DNA from: an uncultured Methylophilus sp.
GTDB taxonomy: Bacteria; Pseudomonadota; Gammaproteobacteria; Burkholderiales; Methylophilaceae
NCBI GenBank assembly: GCA_936943315.1
Contig: CAKZJM010000067.1
Coordinates: forward strand, 1 to 10,308
Direction of reading: 5' to 3'
DNA: 10,308 nt
Shown here: piece after piece, positions 1 to 7,406 of the stretch
Numbering within the stretch: the first letter of the stretch is position 1
How the letters are laid out: each line of letters begins with the position of its first letter
Program-made: the position numbers and the translations under genes
Notes under the pieces: model-generated
The model's database searches: none
Seen by the model: only the letters and a program-made list of their open reading frames with translations
What the model was told of the DNA's origin: nothing

Positions 1-1
1 A

Positions 2-865
2 AAACTGGGCCTGAACATTGGTGGCTTGATACCATCGACCAGACAAGTCGATGGTGTCGTGGAAATGATACTGGATGCCACGCAAAATCACTTGCAACCA
101 CTGACGCATGCACGCCTGCTTGGCTGGCATGCCGCTCTCTTTCCTACCGGTTATAGCGGTATGCATAAAATTACAACCGCAGCCTATAGAACCGACGCAG
201 ATGGTCCCATGCAGGTGGTCTCGGGCGTTATAGGGCACGAAACCATACATTATGAAGCACCACCTGCCACAATCATCGCTGACGAAATGCAGTTGTTTTT
301 AGACTGGTTTAACCAATCAGCTGACATAGATCCATTGCTCAAGGCAGGACTGGCACATCTGTGGTTTGTCAGTTTGCATCCATTTGAAGATGGCAATGGC
401 CGTATTGCCCGCGCGATAGGCGATATGGCTTTAGCAAAAGCCGACCAATCAACGCAACGTTTCTATAGTTTATCCACGCAGATACAACTGGATCGCAAAG
501 ACTATTATTTGCAACTGGAAATGGCACAAAAAGGTACCATGGACATTACAAACTGGCTGCATTGGTTTTTAAGCTGCCTGCTTCGTGCTATACAACAGGC
601 CAGTCAAGACCTCCAAAATGTCGTTTATTTGACACAAGTGAGCCAACGCAGTCGCAACGGCGCGCTGAATGAGCGGCAAATCAAAATGCTTAATAAGCTC
701 ATGCACAATTTTGAGGGCCACCTCACCACTGGCAAATGGGCAGCTTTGACCAAATGCTCAACTGACACCGCTTTGCGCGACATTACCGAACTGGTCACCA
801 TAGGGGTGCTGGCCAAAGCGGGTGAATCTAAACGGGCAGCGCACTATGTGTTGACCTGGGAATAA
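2..865 (+). CDS. Fic domain protein (partial, N-terminus outside window)
   Basis: Fic-fold enzyme, probably an AMP-transferase (AMPylase) that moves a nucleotide from ATP onto a protein hydroxyl; the target is unknown. The frame is open from base 2, and the eight codons before the first possible start (TTG at 26) read KLGLNIGG. As far as I recall, this matches the conserved stretch that joins an N-terminal DUF4172-type region to the Fic core in proteins of about 370 residues, so the gene starts to the left of the window. In the visible 287 residues, the flap region is at about 55-85. The full active-site motif HPFEDGNGRIAR is at 126-137 (bases 377-412) with catalytic His and both Arg/Gly anchors intact. 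A helix-turn-helix-like tail is at about 220-280. The inhibitory (S/T)xxxE(G/N) helix expected before the Fic core would lie outside the window. Enzyme family is sure; substrate is not. Confidence 0.9.
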   Translation, partial: KLGLNIGGLIPSTRQVDGVVEMILDATQNHLQPLTHARLLGWHAALFPTGYSGMHKITTAAYRTDADGPMQVVSGVIGHETIHYEAPPATIIADEMQLFLDWFNQSADIDPLLKAGLAHLWFVSLHPFEDGNGRIARAIGDMALAKADQSTQRFYSLSTQIQLDRKDYYLQLEMAQKGTMDITNWLHWFLSCLLRAIQQASQDLQNVVYLTQVSQRSRNGALNERQIKMLNKLMHNFEGHLTTGKWAALTKCSTDTALRDITELVTIGVLAKAGESKRAAHYVLTWE

Positions 866-887
866 GCATTTGCAAACGAGGTTGTTA

Positions 888-1226
888 ATGAATCAAATTG
901 AATGGAATGACTTCACCAAGGTTGAGTTACGCGTTGGCCGGGTGATTTCGGCAGAAGTGTTTGCAGAAGCGCGCAAACCAGCCTATAAACTGCAAATCGA
1001 CTTTGGCCCTGAAATCGGCATCCGTAAATCCAGTGCCCAGATTACAGCGCACTACGCACCAGAAAACCTGATAGGTAAACTGGTAGTCGCCGTAGTTAAT
1101 TTTCCGCCCAAACAAATCGGGCCCTTGATGTCAGAATGCCTGGTGACGGGGTTTCATGATGCCGAAGGAAGCGTGACTTTATGTGTGCCGGAACATGAAG
1201 TTCCTCTGGGGACAAAGCTGCTTTAG
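888..1226 (+). CDS. csaA: CsaA-like tRNA-binding-domain protein
   Basis: Small single-domain protein of 112 residues with the OB-fold tRNA-binding domain also found at the ends of methionyl- and phenylalanyl-tRNA synthetases. CsaA proteins are dimers reported to bind tRNA and to have chaperone or export-related activity; the physiological role is unsettled. Family marks are the opening WNDFTKVELRVGRV, the central RKSSAQIT segment, and the NFPPKQIGPLMSECLV segment near residues 70-85. The length fits the family (about 110). I chose the ATG at 888 because GAGG at 878-881 sits six bases upstream; the frame also extends to a TTG at 870, but that one lacks a ribosome site. It starts 22 bp after the Fic stop on the same strand, so the two may be co-transcribed. 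It converges with the minus-strand cassette, with only 18 bp between the stop codons. Confidence 0.88.
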   Translation: MNQIEWNDFTKVELRVGRVISAEVFAEARKPAYKLQIDFGPEIGIRKSSAQITAHYAPENLIGKLVVAVVNFPPKQIGPLMSECLVTGFHDAEGSVTLCVPEHEVPLGTKLL

Positions 1227-1244
1227 ACCGAATCAATTATCCAC

Positions 1245-3485
1245 TTATAGTAAATTCTGGGCATTTTCTTGATCTCTGATTGTTAAAATAGTCAGCAACG
1301 TTCTAGCTGCCACCTTTGAACTATTAGTTAACCTGTTCTTTGTTATTTGAATGACCTCCTCCAAGTGCGTATTTTGTATTTTTAATCTACCCGTACTTAA
1401 AGCAAGCGCAAATTCAAATGACGCCTCACCTTGGTCTTTATCGTAATACTCAAAAATCTTTAGTAGTATATTTTTCATAGTATTACTAAGATCAACAGAG
1501 CAGCTATAGTCGATTTCGTTTGGATCGGCTGCACGAAGAATTGCAGCCTGAATAATTCCATCGTTATATCTTAGAAAATTCTCTGGGTCTAAAATCACAT
1601 TTTGATAAGCCTCTGTTGATAATTGGCAATCTGGAGGAAGCGACTTATCCTCTCTTGCTTTTTGTAACATTGATGCTATTGTACAAAAAATCCACGCCGC
1701 AAATTTAGCATTTGGCTCGTATTGTATGTTTGGCCAATATGCAAAGTCTGATCTTAACTGTAGCGGATTTTCACTAGATGAGGACGGCCAGAAAACAGTT
1801 TCCATCATACCTGTATCACTACCTAGCAGTTTGGATTGCCTTATCTCAACTCCGTCAATATTCGTATCTAAATTTCTAAATAGTAGTTCTTCAGTGGCGA
1901 ATGATTGCCCCTTATATTTACCTACAGCTAGAGAAATAAATGTTTCTAATCTCCAATTTGCATTGGAGCTTGGGGATTTTAGATTTTGTTTTAAAACATT
2001 AATTTGTCCTTTAGTTTCAGCGATCTGAGCACCGACCACGTAACATCTAGCCCCTGTGTGAACATCTCTCAAGTCTCTTGATATTGATAGTAATTTTGAC
2101 CCTTTGCCTACGGTCGCCGCCACTATTACTAACGCACCATCTTTATTAATAGTTTTTGTGCTTAATTCAGTATCTTTTATCGGCTCTTGTTGGATATAGG
2201 GAATGTTATACTTTTCACGTATTCTGCTGATTATCAACTTTGCCAATAGATACGATGATTCGTCGTCTTGACAAATAACAGCCTGTGTTGAGATTGGCAC
2301 ATATTGATCAACTATGTTATCCAACCACTTTTTAAAATGGTCGTCATTAGATAGTTTTGCCATGTCTAAATAAATTGGGTGAACTTTAGATGAGCCAACA
2401 CCGTTTCTACATTGAACTTTAAATAAATCTAATGAGTGAAATTTAACAGCTAGTTGGTATGCCTCATTAACTGTATGATACTTTTGCCTTAGCAACACTT
2501 TTCTGGGTTTGATCTGGTCCGGATAAAATTTCTCGCCAATTATTCTAATTTCATGAAGGCTTTGTGGATCAAGTAAATCTTTTTTGTCCGTGAGTATATC
2601 TAATGAATGTAACGCCTCACTAGCGTTCCTAGCTGATGTGTTTGTGAGAAGTGTTACAACCTCCAAGTCACTAGTTTTTGTGTGTGTTTTCCATTTAGTT
2701 TGTAAATTCATCGATTGCGATGCAGAAATCAAACAAAACGATGTGCTATGCATAGGCGGGCCAAGCGAGTCTAGTCCCTCATGCGAGTGGAAGCTTTCAA
2801 TTCTTGGAATCGATGTAGCATCCTCTGATTGCCCCCAGTGTAATTCTCTCAAAGCATAGCCAACACTTGCTATACCCATGGTATCCACATAAATGGATTT
2901 TATTTGTGTTGAAATTTGGGCATTTCTTTTCTGAATCCTAGGCAATAAACAAAATGCAACGAATTGCACATTTTCACTATCGGATAATGCTTCTTCTGTT
3001 TTTAGAAAGTATTGGGATCTATCACCGGAGGGTTTTATGAATGTAAAACCGGACGGCGCTTTTTGTATTACCCCTTTGACATTAAAAAGCTTTTTTAGAC
3101 CTACATTAATAATGATTTGATGGTTATCTTTTAAAAGTTTTTTTACATTTATTGAGGGCTTTGTTGTTGAAAATAAGCGGACATGATTAGCTTGACCATA
3201 ACGATCATACGCTGCCAGATACAAACTAATTCTCTTTGAGATTCTCCTCAAAGACTGTTGAACTGAGACAGAGTCGATTTCCCTAATTACTGCATCCTGC
3301 TCCTTTTCCATACACTGAATAACTATTATGTCTGGGTAGGGGGCTGAGAGCCCACATTGTTCGATTGCTTCGGCAAGAGCCTCAGCATCCATTAAACCAG
3401 TTGGTTTGAATAGAAATGAAAACAGAACAGACTGATTCGCCTCATCCGAAATATGGGAGTATGTATAATCAAAATATCCCTTCAT
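1245..3485 (-). CDS. Uncharacterised 746-aa protein with two degenerate PRTase-like units
   Basis: I do not recognise a named family. There is no signal peptide or membrane segment, so it is probably cytosolic. By eye, two regions resemble the orotate-phosphoribosyltransferase layout (hood strand, Rossmann-like strand-helix, then the PRPP loop). Unit 1: hood-like FTFIKPSGDRSQYF near 147-160, strand-helix IYVDTMGIASVGYALREL at 198-215, loop FCLISASQSMN at 250-260. Unit 2: NGVGSSKVHPIYLDMAKL at 361-378, AVICQDDESSYLLAKLI at 402-418, loop LVIVAATVGKGSKLL at 452-466, strand CYVVG at 481-485. In both loops the acidic pair that holds PRPP and metal in active enzymes (VDDxxTTG) is replaced by small residues, so catalysis looks lost or altered. 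The C-terminal 250 residues are mainly helical with no motif I can name. Its ATG overlaps the stop of the upstream GHKL gene (TCAT at 3482-3485 on plus), which suggests coupled translation and a shared function. The gene is AT-rich compared with its flanks. The reading frame is secure; the PRTase reading is inference. Confidence 0.85.
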   Translation of the reverse strand: MKGYFDYTYSHISDEANQSVLFSFLFKPTGLMDAEALAEAIEQCGLSAPYPDIIVIQCMEKEQDAVIREIDSVSVQQSLRRISKRISLYLAAYDRYGQANHVRLFSTTKPSINVKKLLKDNHQIIINVGLKKLFNVKGVIQKAPSGFTFIKPSGDRSQYFLKTEEALSDSENVQFVAFCLLPRIQKRNAQISTQIKSIYVDTMGIASVGYALRELHWGQSEDATSIPRIESFHSHEGLDSLGPPMHSTSFCLISASQSMNLQTKWKTHTKTSDLEVVTLLTNTSARNASEALHSLDILTDKKDLLDPQSLHEIRIIGEKFYPDQIKPRKVLLRQKYHTVNEAYQLAVKFHSLDLFKVQCRNGVGSSKVHPIYLDMAKLSNDDHFKKWLDNIVDQYVPISTQAVICQDDESSYLLAKLIISRIREKYNIPYIQQEPIKDTELSTKTINKDGALVIVAATVGKGSKLLSISRDLRDVHTGARCYVVGAQIAETKGQINVLKQNLKSPSSNANWRLETFISLAVGKYKGQSFATEELLFRNLDTNIDGVEIRQSKLLGSDTGMMETVFWPSSSSENPLQLRSDFAYWPNIQYEPNAKFAAWIFCTIASMLQKAREDKSLPPDCQLSTEAYQNVILDPENFLRYNDGIIQAAILRAADPNEIDYSCSVDLSNTMKNILLKIFEYYDKDQGEASFEFALALSTGRLKIQNTHLEEVIQITKNRLTNSSKVAARTLLTILTIRDQENAQNLL

Positions 3486-4675
3486 ATTCGTTTTACACCT
3501 AATGGAATTATTGCAGTGTAAGTAGCCCCAGGAGAGTCACTTAAGAGAGGAGTATCAGGCTTCCAATGAGACAAAAGTTTATTATTGATAGCATCGTTAT
3601 GGTTACTATTTGATGCTTTTGTAAAGTCTTTTACCAAACATAGCCGACCTGTTCTCAGCCTTAAATAGGCTCGTAGGGACTGTAATGAGTTAATTACATT
3701 AGTTAGACCTTCGCCTTTACCGAACTCATCTTTAGTTGTTAACTTCTCAGTAAAGCAACGATGGACTAAGTTAAATTCTTCAGTAACAGAAATTTTTTGT
3801 AAGTCTGAACTATTAGCTTTATTTTTTGAGAGCCATCTTCGGGCTAATCCAGGTCCCGTATCGAAAACAGATATTTCAAGAAAAGATTTCGATGCTGTAT
3901 AGCCTTGTTTTTGTGGTTCAACAAGAGAATGCATTAGGAATCGATTTAAAGTTATGTCGCCTAAGCTGAAGCCATTTTCCGTTTCGCTGTAGCCTTTGGG
4001 GATAAACTTTAAATATATTCCACGAACAGATCTGGAAATAAGATTTCCATTCTCATCTGTCCGAGCATGATCTTCAGTATTACTAAATAACTCATATATT
4101 AATTGACTAAGGTTTGTAATATCTTGTCGATCTAATCTTGTCACTGCTTCTGGTGCAACTTTATTTAGCATCTGCTCAACAAGCGTTACAAAGTCAGATC
4201 GACTCCTAACCTTTATCTCCGTGCCAACTCTATAAAGCGGTTGCAGAAATTCATTTCTGGCTGATGCAAAACAACACAAGAATGCACCACGACCATTCAT
4301 AGTTCCATCATATTCGCCCATCTGCATCGCATTTACATAAGGGATTATTAGCTTCTTAAATGATTTGGCTTCCTCCTCATCACCATTACTTCCCTTAAGT
4401 GTTTCAGCAAAATAAAGAGCAGTCATTCCATGAGGGGTGCCTGCAAACTCAGAAATTAATGGCAGATCGATTAATTCGTTATAAAGCTGCAATGTAGCGT
4501 TACTTTGATTGCGAGACCATTCAGCAATAAATTGGATTATTGAAACAGGGATACCGAATGCGCCACCAAGTTCAAGGTGTTTGGGAAGTCTGAGAATTTC
4601 ATCTTTACCATCGATTAAGTCATCCCTGAGCTTTTCAAGTTGAGTTAAGGAGGTTTTTGATAATAATGAAATCAT
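3482..4675 (-). CDS. Stand-alone GHKL (Bergerat-fold) ATPase
   Basis: A 397-residue ATP-binding protein of the gyrase/Hsp90/histidine-kinase/MutL superfamily. All boxes of the fold are visible: N box LIYELFSNTEDHA at 192-204 (Glu195 and the Mg-binding Asn199), G1 box FDTGPGLA at 271-278 (Asp272), G2 box FGKGEGLTNVIN at 318-329, and the final GATYTAIIPL strand at 383-392. There is no dimerisation/phospho-acceptor His helix, receiver, sensor or membrane segment, so it is not an ordinary sensor kinase. The N-terminal 180 residues (for example LGGAFGIPVSIIQFIAEW at 36-53) form a conserved-looking domain I cannot name. The first ATG is at 4675, with an in-frame stop upstream; no Shine-Dalgarno sequence precedes it, which is odd. 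Last gene-pair partner: the 746-residue protein, coupled by a 4-bp overlap. Likely role is an ATP-driven switch or sensor for that partner, by inference. Confidence 0.9.
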   Translation of the reverse strand: MISLLSKTSLTQLEKLRDDLIDGKDEILRLPKHLELGGAFGIPVSIIQFIAEWSRNQSNATLQLYNELIDLPLISEFAGTPHGMTALYFAETLKGSNGDEEEAKSFKKLIIPYVNAMQMGEYDGTMNGRGAFLCCFASARNEFLQPLYRVGTEIKVRSRSDFVTLVEQMLNKVAPEAVTRLDRQDITNLSQLIYELFSNTEDHARTDENGNLISRSVRGIYLKFIPKGYSETENGFSLGDITLNRFLMHSLVEPQKQGYTASKSFLEISVFDTGPGLARRWLSKNKANSSDLQKISVTEEFNLVHRCFTEKLTTKDEFGKGEGLTNVINSLQSLRAYLRLRTGRLCLVKDFTKASNSNHNDAINNKLLSHWKPDTPLLSDSPGATYTAIIPLGVKRI

Positions 4676-4681
4676 TTTTAT

Positions 4682-4706
4682 AACTGATTTTGAGTTCAGA
4701 TCAGTT
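4682..4706. repeat. Inverted repeat before the GHKL gene
   Basis: AACTGAT at 4682-4688 and ATCAGTT at 4700-4706 form a perfect 7-bp inverted repeat with an 11-base spacer. It ends six bases before the GHKL start codon and lies just downstream of the predicted promoter. It could be an operator for a dimeric repressor, or a hairpin in the short mRNA leader that limits translation of a gene without a ribosome site. The arms are seen directly; either function is inference. Confidence 0.5.
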
Positions 4707-4717
4707 TATCTCAATAA

Positions 4718-4747
4718 TGTATATTTAGGGTTGAAGTAAAATGTTAA
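4718..4747 (-). promoter_or_regulatory. Candidate sigma-70 promoter of the GHKL cassette
   Basis: On the minus strand, TTAACA (4747-4742, five of six consensus bases) and TATACA (4723-4718) are 18 bp apart. Transcription would start near 4711 and give a leader of about 36 bases. No terminator is visible between the nikR stop (4777) and this point, so read-through from the nikR operon is also possible. Confidence 0.4.
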
Positions 4748-4776
4748 TTTCGTTCATCAAAGTATCTAAAAGTAAA

Positions 4777-5181
4777 CTACCTCGGAATAATATGCACCCT
4801 CGCATGCGTCACCCCCGTCTGTGACGAAATCGCATTTACACAAGCTTCCACTTCAGCAATTTTTCCTTTTAGAATCACCGTCTCCATGCAGTTATCATGA
4901 TCCAAATGCACATGCTGGGCGGTGATAATCACATCATGGTGGTCGTGCTGTAGTTGATTCACCCGGCTGGCGAGTTGGCGCTCGTGGTGGTTGTAGACAT
5001 AACTGAGGGAGGCGACACAATCGGCCTGGGTATAGTTGGTGTTTTCCATCACGGCGTCATCAAGTGCTTTGCGCACTAAATCCCTGAAGGCTTCCGAGCG
5101 GTTGACGTAGGCTTTAACGGCGACCAATTGGTCAAAGGCATCGGCTAGGTCATCTTCAACCGAAATGGTAATGCGGCGCAT
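4777..5181 (-). CDS. nikR: Nickel-responsive transcriptional regulator NikR
   Basis: A 134-residue ribbon-helix-helix repressor with a C-terminal ACT-like nickel-binding domain; as a tetramer with bound nickel it blocks promoters of nickel-uptake genes. The ribbon RRITISVEDDL is at residues 2-12, followed by two helices to about 42. All four ligands of the high-affinity nickel site are kept by alignment with E. coli NikR (His76, His87, His89, Cys95): here His79, His90, His92 and Cys98, in the context QHVHLDHDNC. The ATG at 5181 has GAGGAG seven bases upstream; that site directly follows the stop of the TonB-dependent receptor gene, leaving 14 bp between the genes. They are thus one operon, and NikR should repress its own synthesis through the operator upstream of the receptor gene. 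Confidence 0.95.
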   Translation of the reverse strand: MRRITISVEDDLADAFDQLVAVKAYVNRSEAFRDLVRKALDDAVMENTNYTQADCVASLSYVYNHHERQLASRVNQLQHDHHDVIITAQHVHLDHDNCMETVILKGKIAEVEACVNAISSQTGVTHARVHIIPR

Positions 5182-5195
5182 AGCTTAGCTCCTCG

Positions 5196-7238
5196 CTAAA
5201 ACTGATAGGTCACTGTCAGCCTGGCAGCCCGGGGCTCAACAGGGTGAAAATGAATATCGTTGACCGGTGCAGCCTCCCCTTTGAGTTGTGATTCGTAGAA
5301 ATAGTCGATATCACTGGCTTTTCGGTCAAACAGGTTGAAGATGTCCAATGTTATGGTTGTTTTTGGATTATACCGATAGCCGACTCGCGCATAAGTGAGG
5401 AAAGTTGAGTTGGAGCGCACCGAATTATCTTCAATGAGCGGCCTTGGCCCAAAGTAGCGTAATTGCACGCTGCCAAACCAGTGACCCCAGTTGGTTACGG
5501 TGGCGCCTACTGAGGCCACTTTATTGATAGCACCGGGGATATATTGGCCAGCAGGGTCTGTATGCGTAAAGCGGGCTTTTGAGAGTGCGAGATCCATGTC
5601 CAGCAACAGCCAGTCATTCACCGCATAATGGTTGTTCCACTCCACCCCATAGCGGCGGCTGGCGCGGCTGGGCTCGGTTTCACCAGCATCGCCGACAAAC
5701 AGGAGTTCGGAATCAATATCCAGTTGCCACACAGCTAATGAACTTTGCAGGCCGGGAACCCACTCGCTGCGGATGCCGACCTCGCTACCCCTCGTGCTCA
5801 CCAACGGCGTTACTGGCGTGGCTACGCCGCCGCCGGGCAGCACGGTTTGCGTGGTGCCGCGGGCGTCGTTACTGTGAAAGCCTTTGCCGATATTGTAAAA
5901 AAGCTCTGTATTTGCCCATGGGCCGAAAATAACTGAAAGCTTGGGCGAGGTAATGCCATCGCCTTTATTGCCAGAGTTACCATCAATGCTGCTTTTCACA
6001 TCAAACTGGTAGCGGTCATAGCGTACGCCTGCCACTGTGCGCAGCTTTTCATGCCACCACACTGTATTTTCGGCATAAAGGCCTGCGCTGCTTTCTTCTA
6101 CCTTGTCTGAGCGGATGAGTGAAATGCGTTGTGTTTTAGCGGTGTTATACAGGGCAACCGGGGAAAGTTTGTCATAGCGGGTTTGTATACCCAATTTACT
6201 TTCCATCGGCAAGCCCGCCAACTCACCCAGCCACGATTTACTGAGATTCACGCCCAGCATGGTGCGTTTTTCACTTTGGTTAAACTGATCGCCATTGACC
6301 GGATCGTTGAGGAAATAAGTGAAGTTACTGTAGAGGTCTAACGATGAACGCACCGCATAGGCGCTCATCTGCCAGCCGCCATGCTGGTCACGGTGTTGTT
6401 TGTTAAATGAGAGGCTGTAGCGTGATGAATCACCACCATCGGTGGGATCTATGGCATCAAAGCGGCCAATCTGGCCCGAGCGGACAGCGCGTAAAGGAAT
6501 CTGGTCGGTGCTGTTCCAGCGGTTGTGATAGGCCATCGCAGTCAACGTCATGCTGTCATGCGCATCGCCTTCACTATATCTCAACACGCCATTGTATTTT
6601 TTAACGCCCTCGGCCACCTGCCACGGTCCATCGTAATGATTTACGTCTAAGGCATACAGCAAATGTCCGTCTGCCACGGCTACCGAGTTTGCCAGCAACA
6701 TGCGCTGGTAATCGTAACTGCCCACGGTCAAGCTGGCGATGCCTTGCGGCAATTGGTTGAGAAGATGCAACCTCGCCGCACCCGCAGAGGAAAAATCCCC
6801 TTCTTCTGCTGAATAGGGGCCTTTTTTGTAATGAATATGGCTCACTAATTCAGGGATGAGGAAGTTTAAATCGGTGTAGCCCTGCCCATGCGCATGGGTA
6901 CGCATATTGACAGGCATGTCGTCCACATAGGTGGCAAAATCAGTGCCGTGATCAAGGTTGAACCCGCGCAGATAAAACTGGTTGGCCTTACCGCTACCGC
7001 TATGCTGGGTGACGATCATGCCTGGCACAAACTCCATGAGTTCCCCCACGCGAGAAATCGGCCGGTTTTTGATCAGACTGGCATTGACCTTACCTTCACT
7101 GGCCGCATCGGATGAGCCAATCGCGTTATCATAATGCGCACGTACTTCAATCTCTTCCAGATCAACGGTTTCTGAGGCGTAGCCGGACATGCTTACCAAC
7201 AAGCCTAATGCCCAAGGAATCCCTGACTGCTTCTTCAT
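5196..7238 (-). CDS. TonB-dependent outer-membrane receptor, likely for nickel
   Basis: Outer-membrane 22-strand barrel receptor that imports a bound ligand using energy passed on by TonB. Start chosen at the ATG at 7238, with AGAGAG eight bases upstream; the frame also reaches a GTG at 7247, which overlaps that ribosome site. Residues 1-22 are a signal peptide (MKK, then a hydrophobic stretch, cleaved after Gly-Tyr-Ala-Ser). A possible TonB box, DLEEIEVRA, is near 26-34. The plug follows to about residue 155, with LRGFNLDHGTDFATYVDDMP and the His-rich RTHAHGQGYTDLNF. The rest is barrel, ending RLTVTYQF with the usual terminal Phe. Total 680 residues, normal for the family. The NikR operator at its promoter and nikR directly downstream argue for nickel or a nickel chelate as ligand; the protein alone does not show this. 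No ABC or permease partner is in the window. Confidence 0.93.
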   Translation of the reverse strand: MKKQSGIPWALGLLVSMSGYASETVDLEEIEVRAHYDNAIGSSDAASEGKVNASLIKNRPISRVGELMEFVPGMIVTQHSGSGKANQFYLRGFNLDHGTDFATYVDDMPVNMRTHAHGQGYTDLNFLIPELVSHIHYKKGPYSAEEGDFSSAGAARLHLLNQLPQGIASLTVGSYDYQRMLLANSVAVADGHLLYALDVNHYDGPWQVAEGVKKYNGVLRYSEGDAHDSMTLTAMAYHNRWNSTDQIPLRAVRSGQIGRFDAIDPTDGGDSSRYSLSFNKQHRDQHGGWQMSAYAVRSSLDLYSNFTYFLNDPVNGDQFNQSEKRTMLGVNLSKSWLGELAGLPMESKLGIQTRYDKLSPVALYNTAKTQRISLIRSDKVEESSAGLYAENTVWWHEKLRTVAGVRYDRYQFDVKSSIDGNSGNKGDGITSPKLSVIFGPWANTELFYNIGKGFHSNDARGTTQTVLPGGGVATPVTPLVSTRGSEVGIRSEWVPGLQSSLAVWQLDIDSELLFVGDAGETEPSRASRRYGVEWNNHYAVNDWLLLDMDLALSKARFTHTDPAGQYIPGAINKVASVGATVTNWGHWFGSVQLRYFGPRPLIEDNSVRSNSTFLTYARVGYRYNPKTTITLDIFNLFDRKASDIDYFYESQLKGEAAPVNDIHFHPVEPRAARLTVTYQF

Positions 7239-7256
7239 AAGTATCACTCTCTTTTT

Positions 7257-7283
7257 GTATGATTTTTTTTTAATTATTCATAC
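7257..7283. promoter_or_regulatory. NikR operator (GTATGA-N15-TCATAC)
   Basis: GTATGA at 7257-7262 and TCATAC at 7278-7283 are exact copies of the half-sites of the E. coli nik operator, 18 bp upstream of the receptor start codon. The spacer is 15 bases here, against 16 in E. coli. The right half-site overlaps the predicted -10 element, so bound NikR would block RNA polymerase. This is the only such site I found in the window and it controls both the receptor and nikR. Confidence 0.85.
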
Positions 7284-7306
7284 GGCGACATTATGCGTGA
7301 AAGCAA
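7277..7306 (-). promoter_or_regulatory. Candidate promoter of the receptor-nikR operon
   Basis: On the minus strand TTGCTT (7306-7301) and TATGAA (7282-7277) are 18 bp apart. The -10 element lies within the right arm of the NikR operator, the expected geometry for repression. The -10 match is moderate. Confidence 0.4.
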
Positions 7307-7362
7307 GGCTAGGGTTTATAAGTAAATTGACGGACAATAGCGATCAGGAAAAAATCACACCC

Positions 7363-7396
7363 AAACAAAAAGCCCGCTTGCGCGGGCTTTTTGTTT
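7363..7396 (-). terminator. Intrinsic terminator of pnp
   Basis: A perfect 15-bp stem (7363-7377 with 7382-7396) and a four-base loop. The GC core is GCCCGC/GCGGGC, and an A tract on one side and a T tract on the other make it able to stop transcription in both directions. It lies 11 bp after the pnp stop codon and separates pnp from the receptor promoter. Confidence 0.92.
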
Positions 7397-7406
7397 ACTT
7401 GACGAC

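Noticed and set aside
1227..1244. A shared bidirectional terminator between csaA and the cassette
   Set aside because: The 18-bp gap holds no stem with a T tract.
1726..2028. Plus-strand frames within the 746-residue gene (also 2584-2859)
   Set aside because: Lie inside a much longer frame with coherent protein character and lack ribosome sites.
2106..2130. GKGSK in the large protein read as a P-loop (Walker A)
   Set aside because: The GxxxxGK(S/T) spacing is not met, and no Walker B follows; the position after a hydrophobic strand fits a PRPP-type loop better.
1245..4776. Insertion sequence or integrase-borne island boundaries around the AT-rich cassette
   Set aside because: No transposase, integrase, tRNA end, terminal inverted repeats or target-site duplication could be found by eye.
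5579..5932. Open frames on the plus strand opposite the TonB-dependent receptor
   Set aside because: Arg- and Cys-rich shadow translations of the GC-rich receptor gene; no recognisable domain or start signal.
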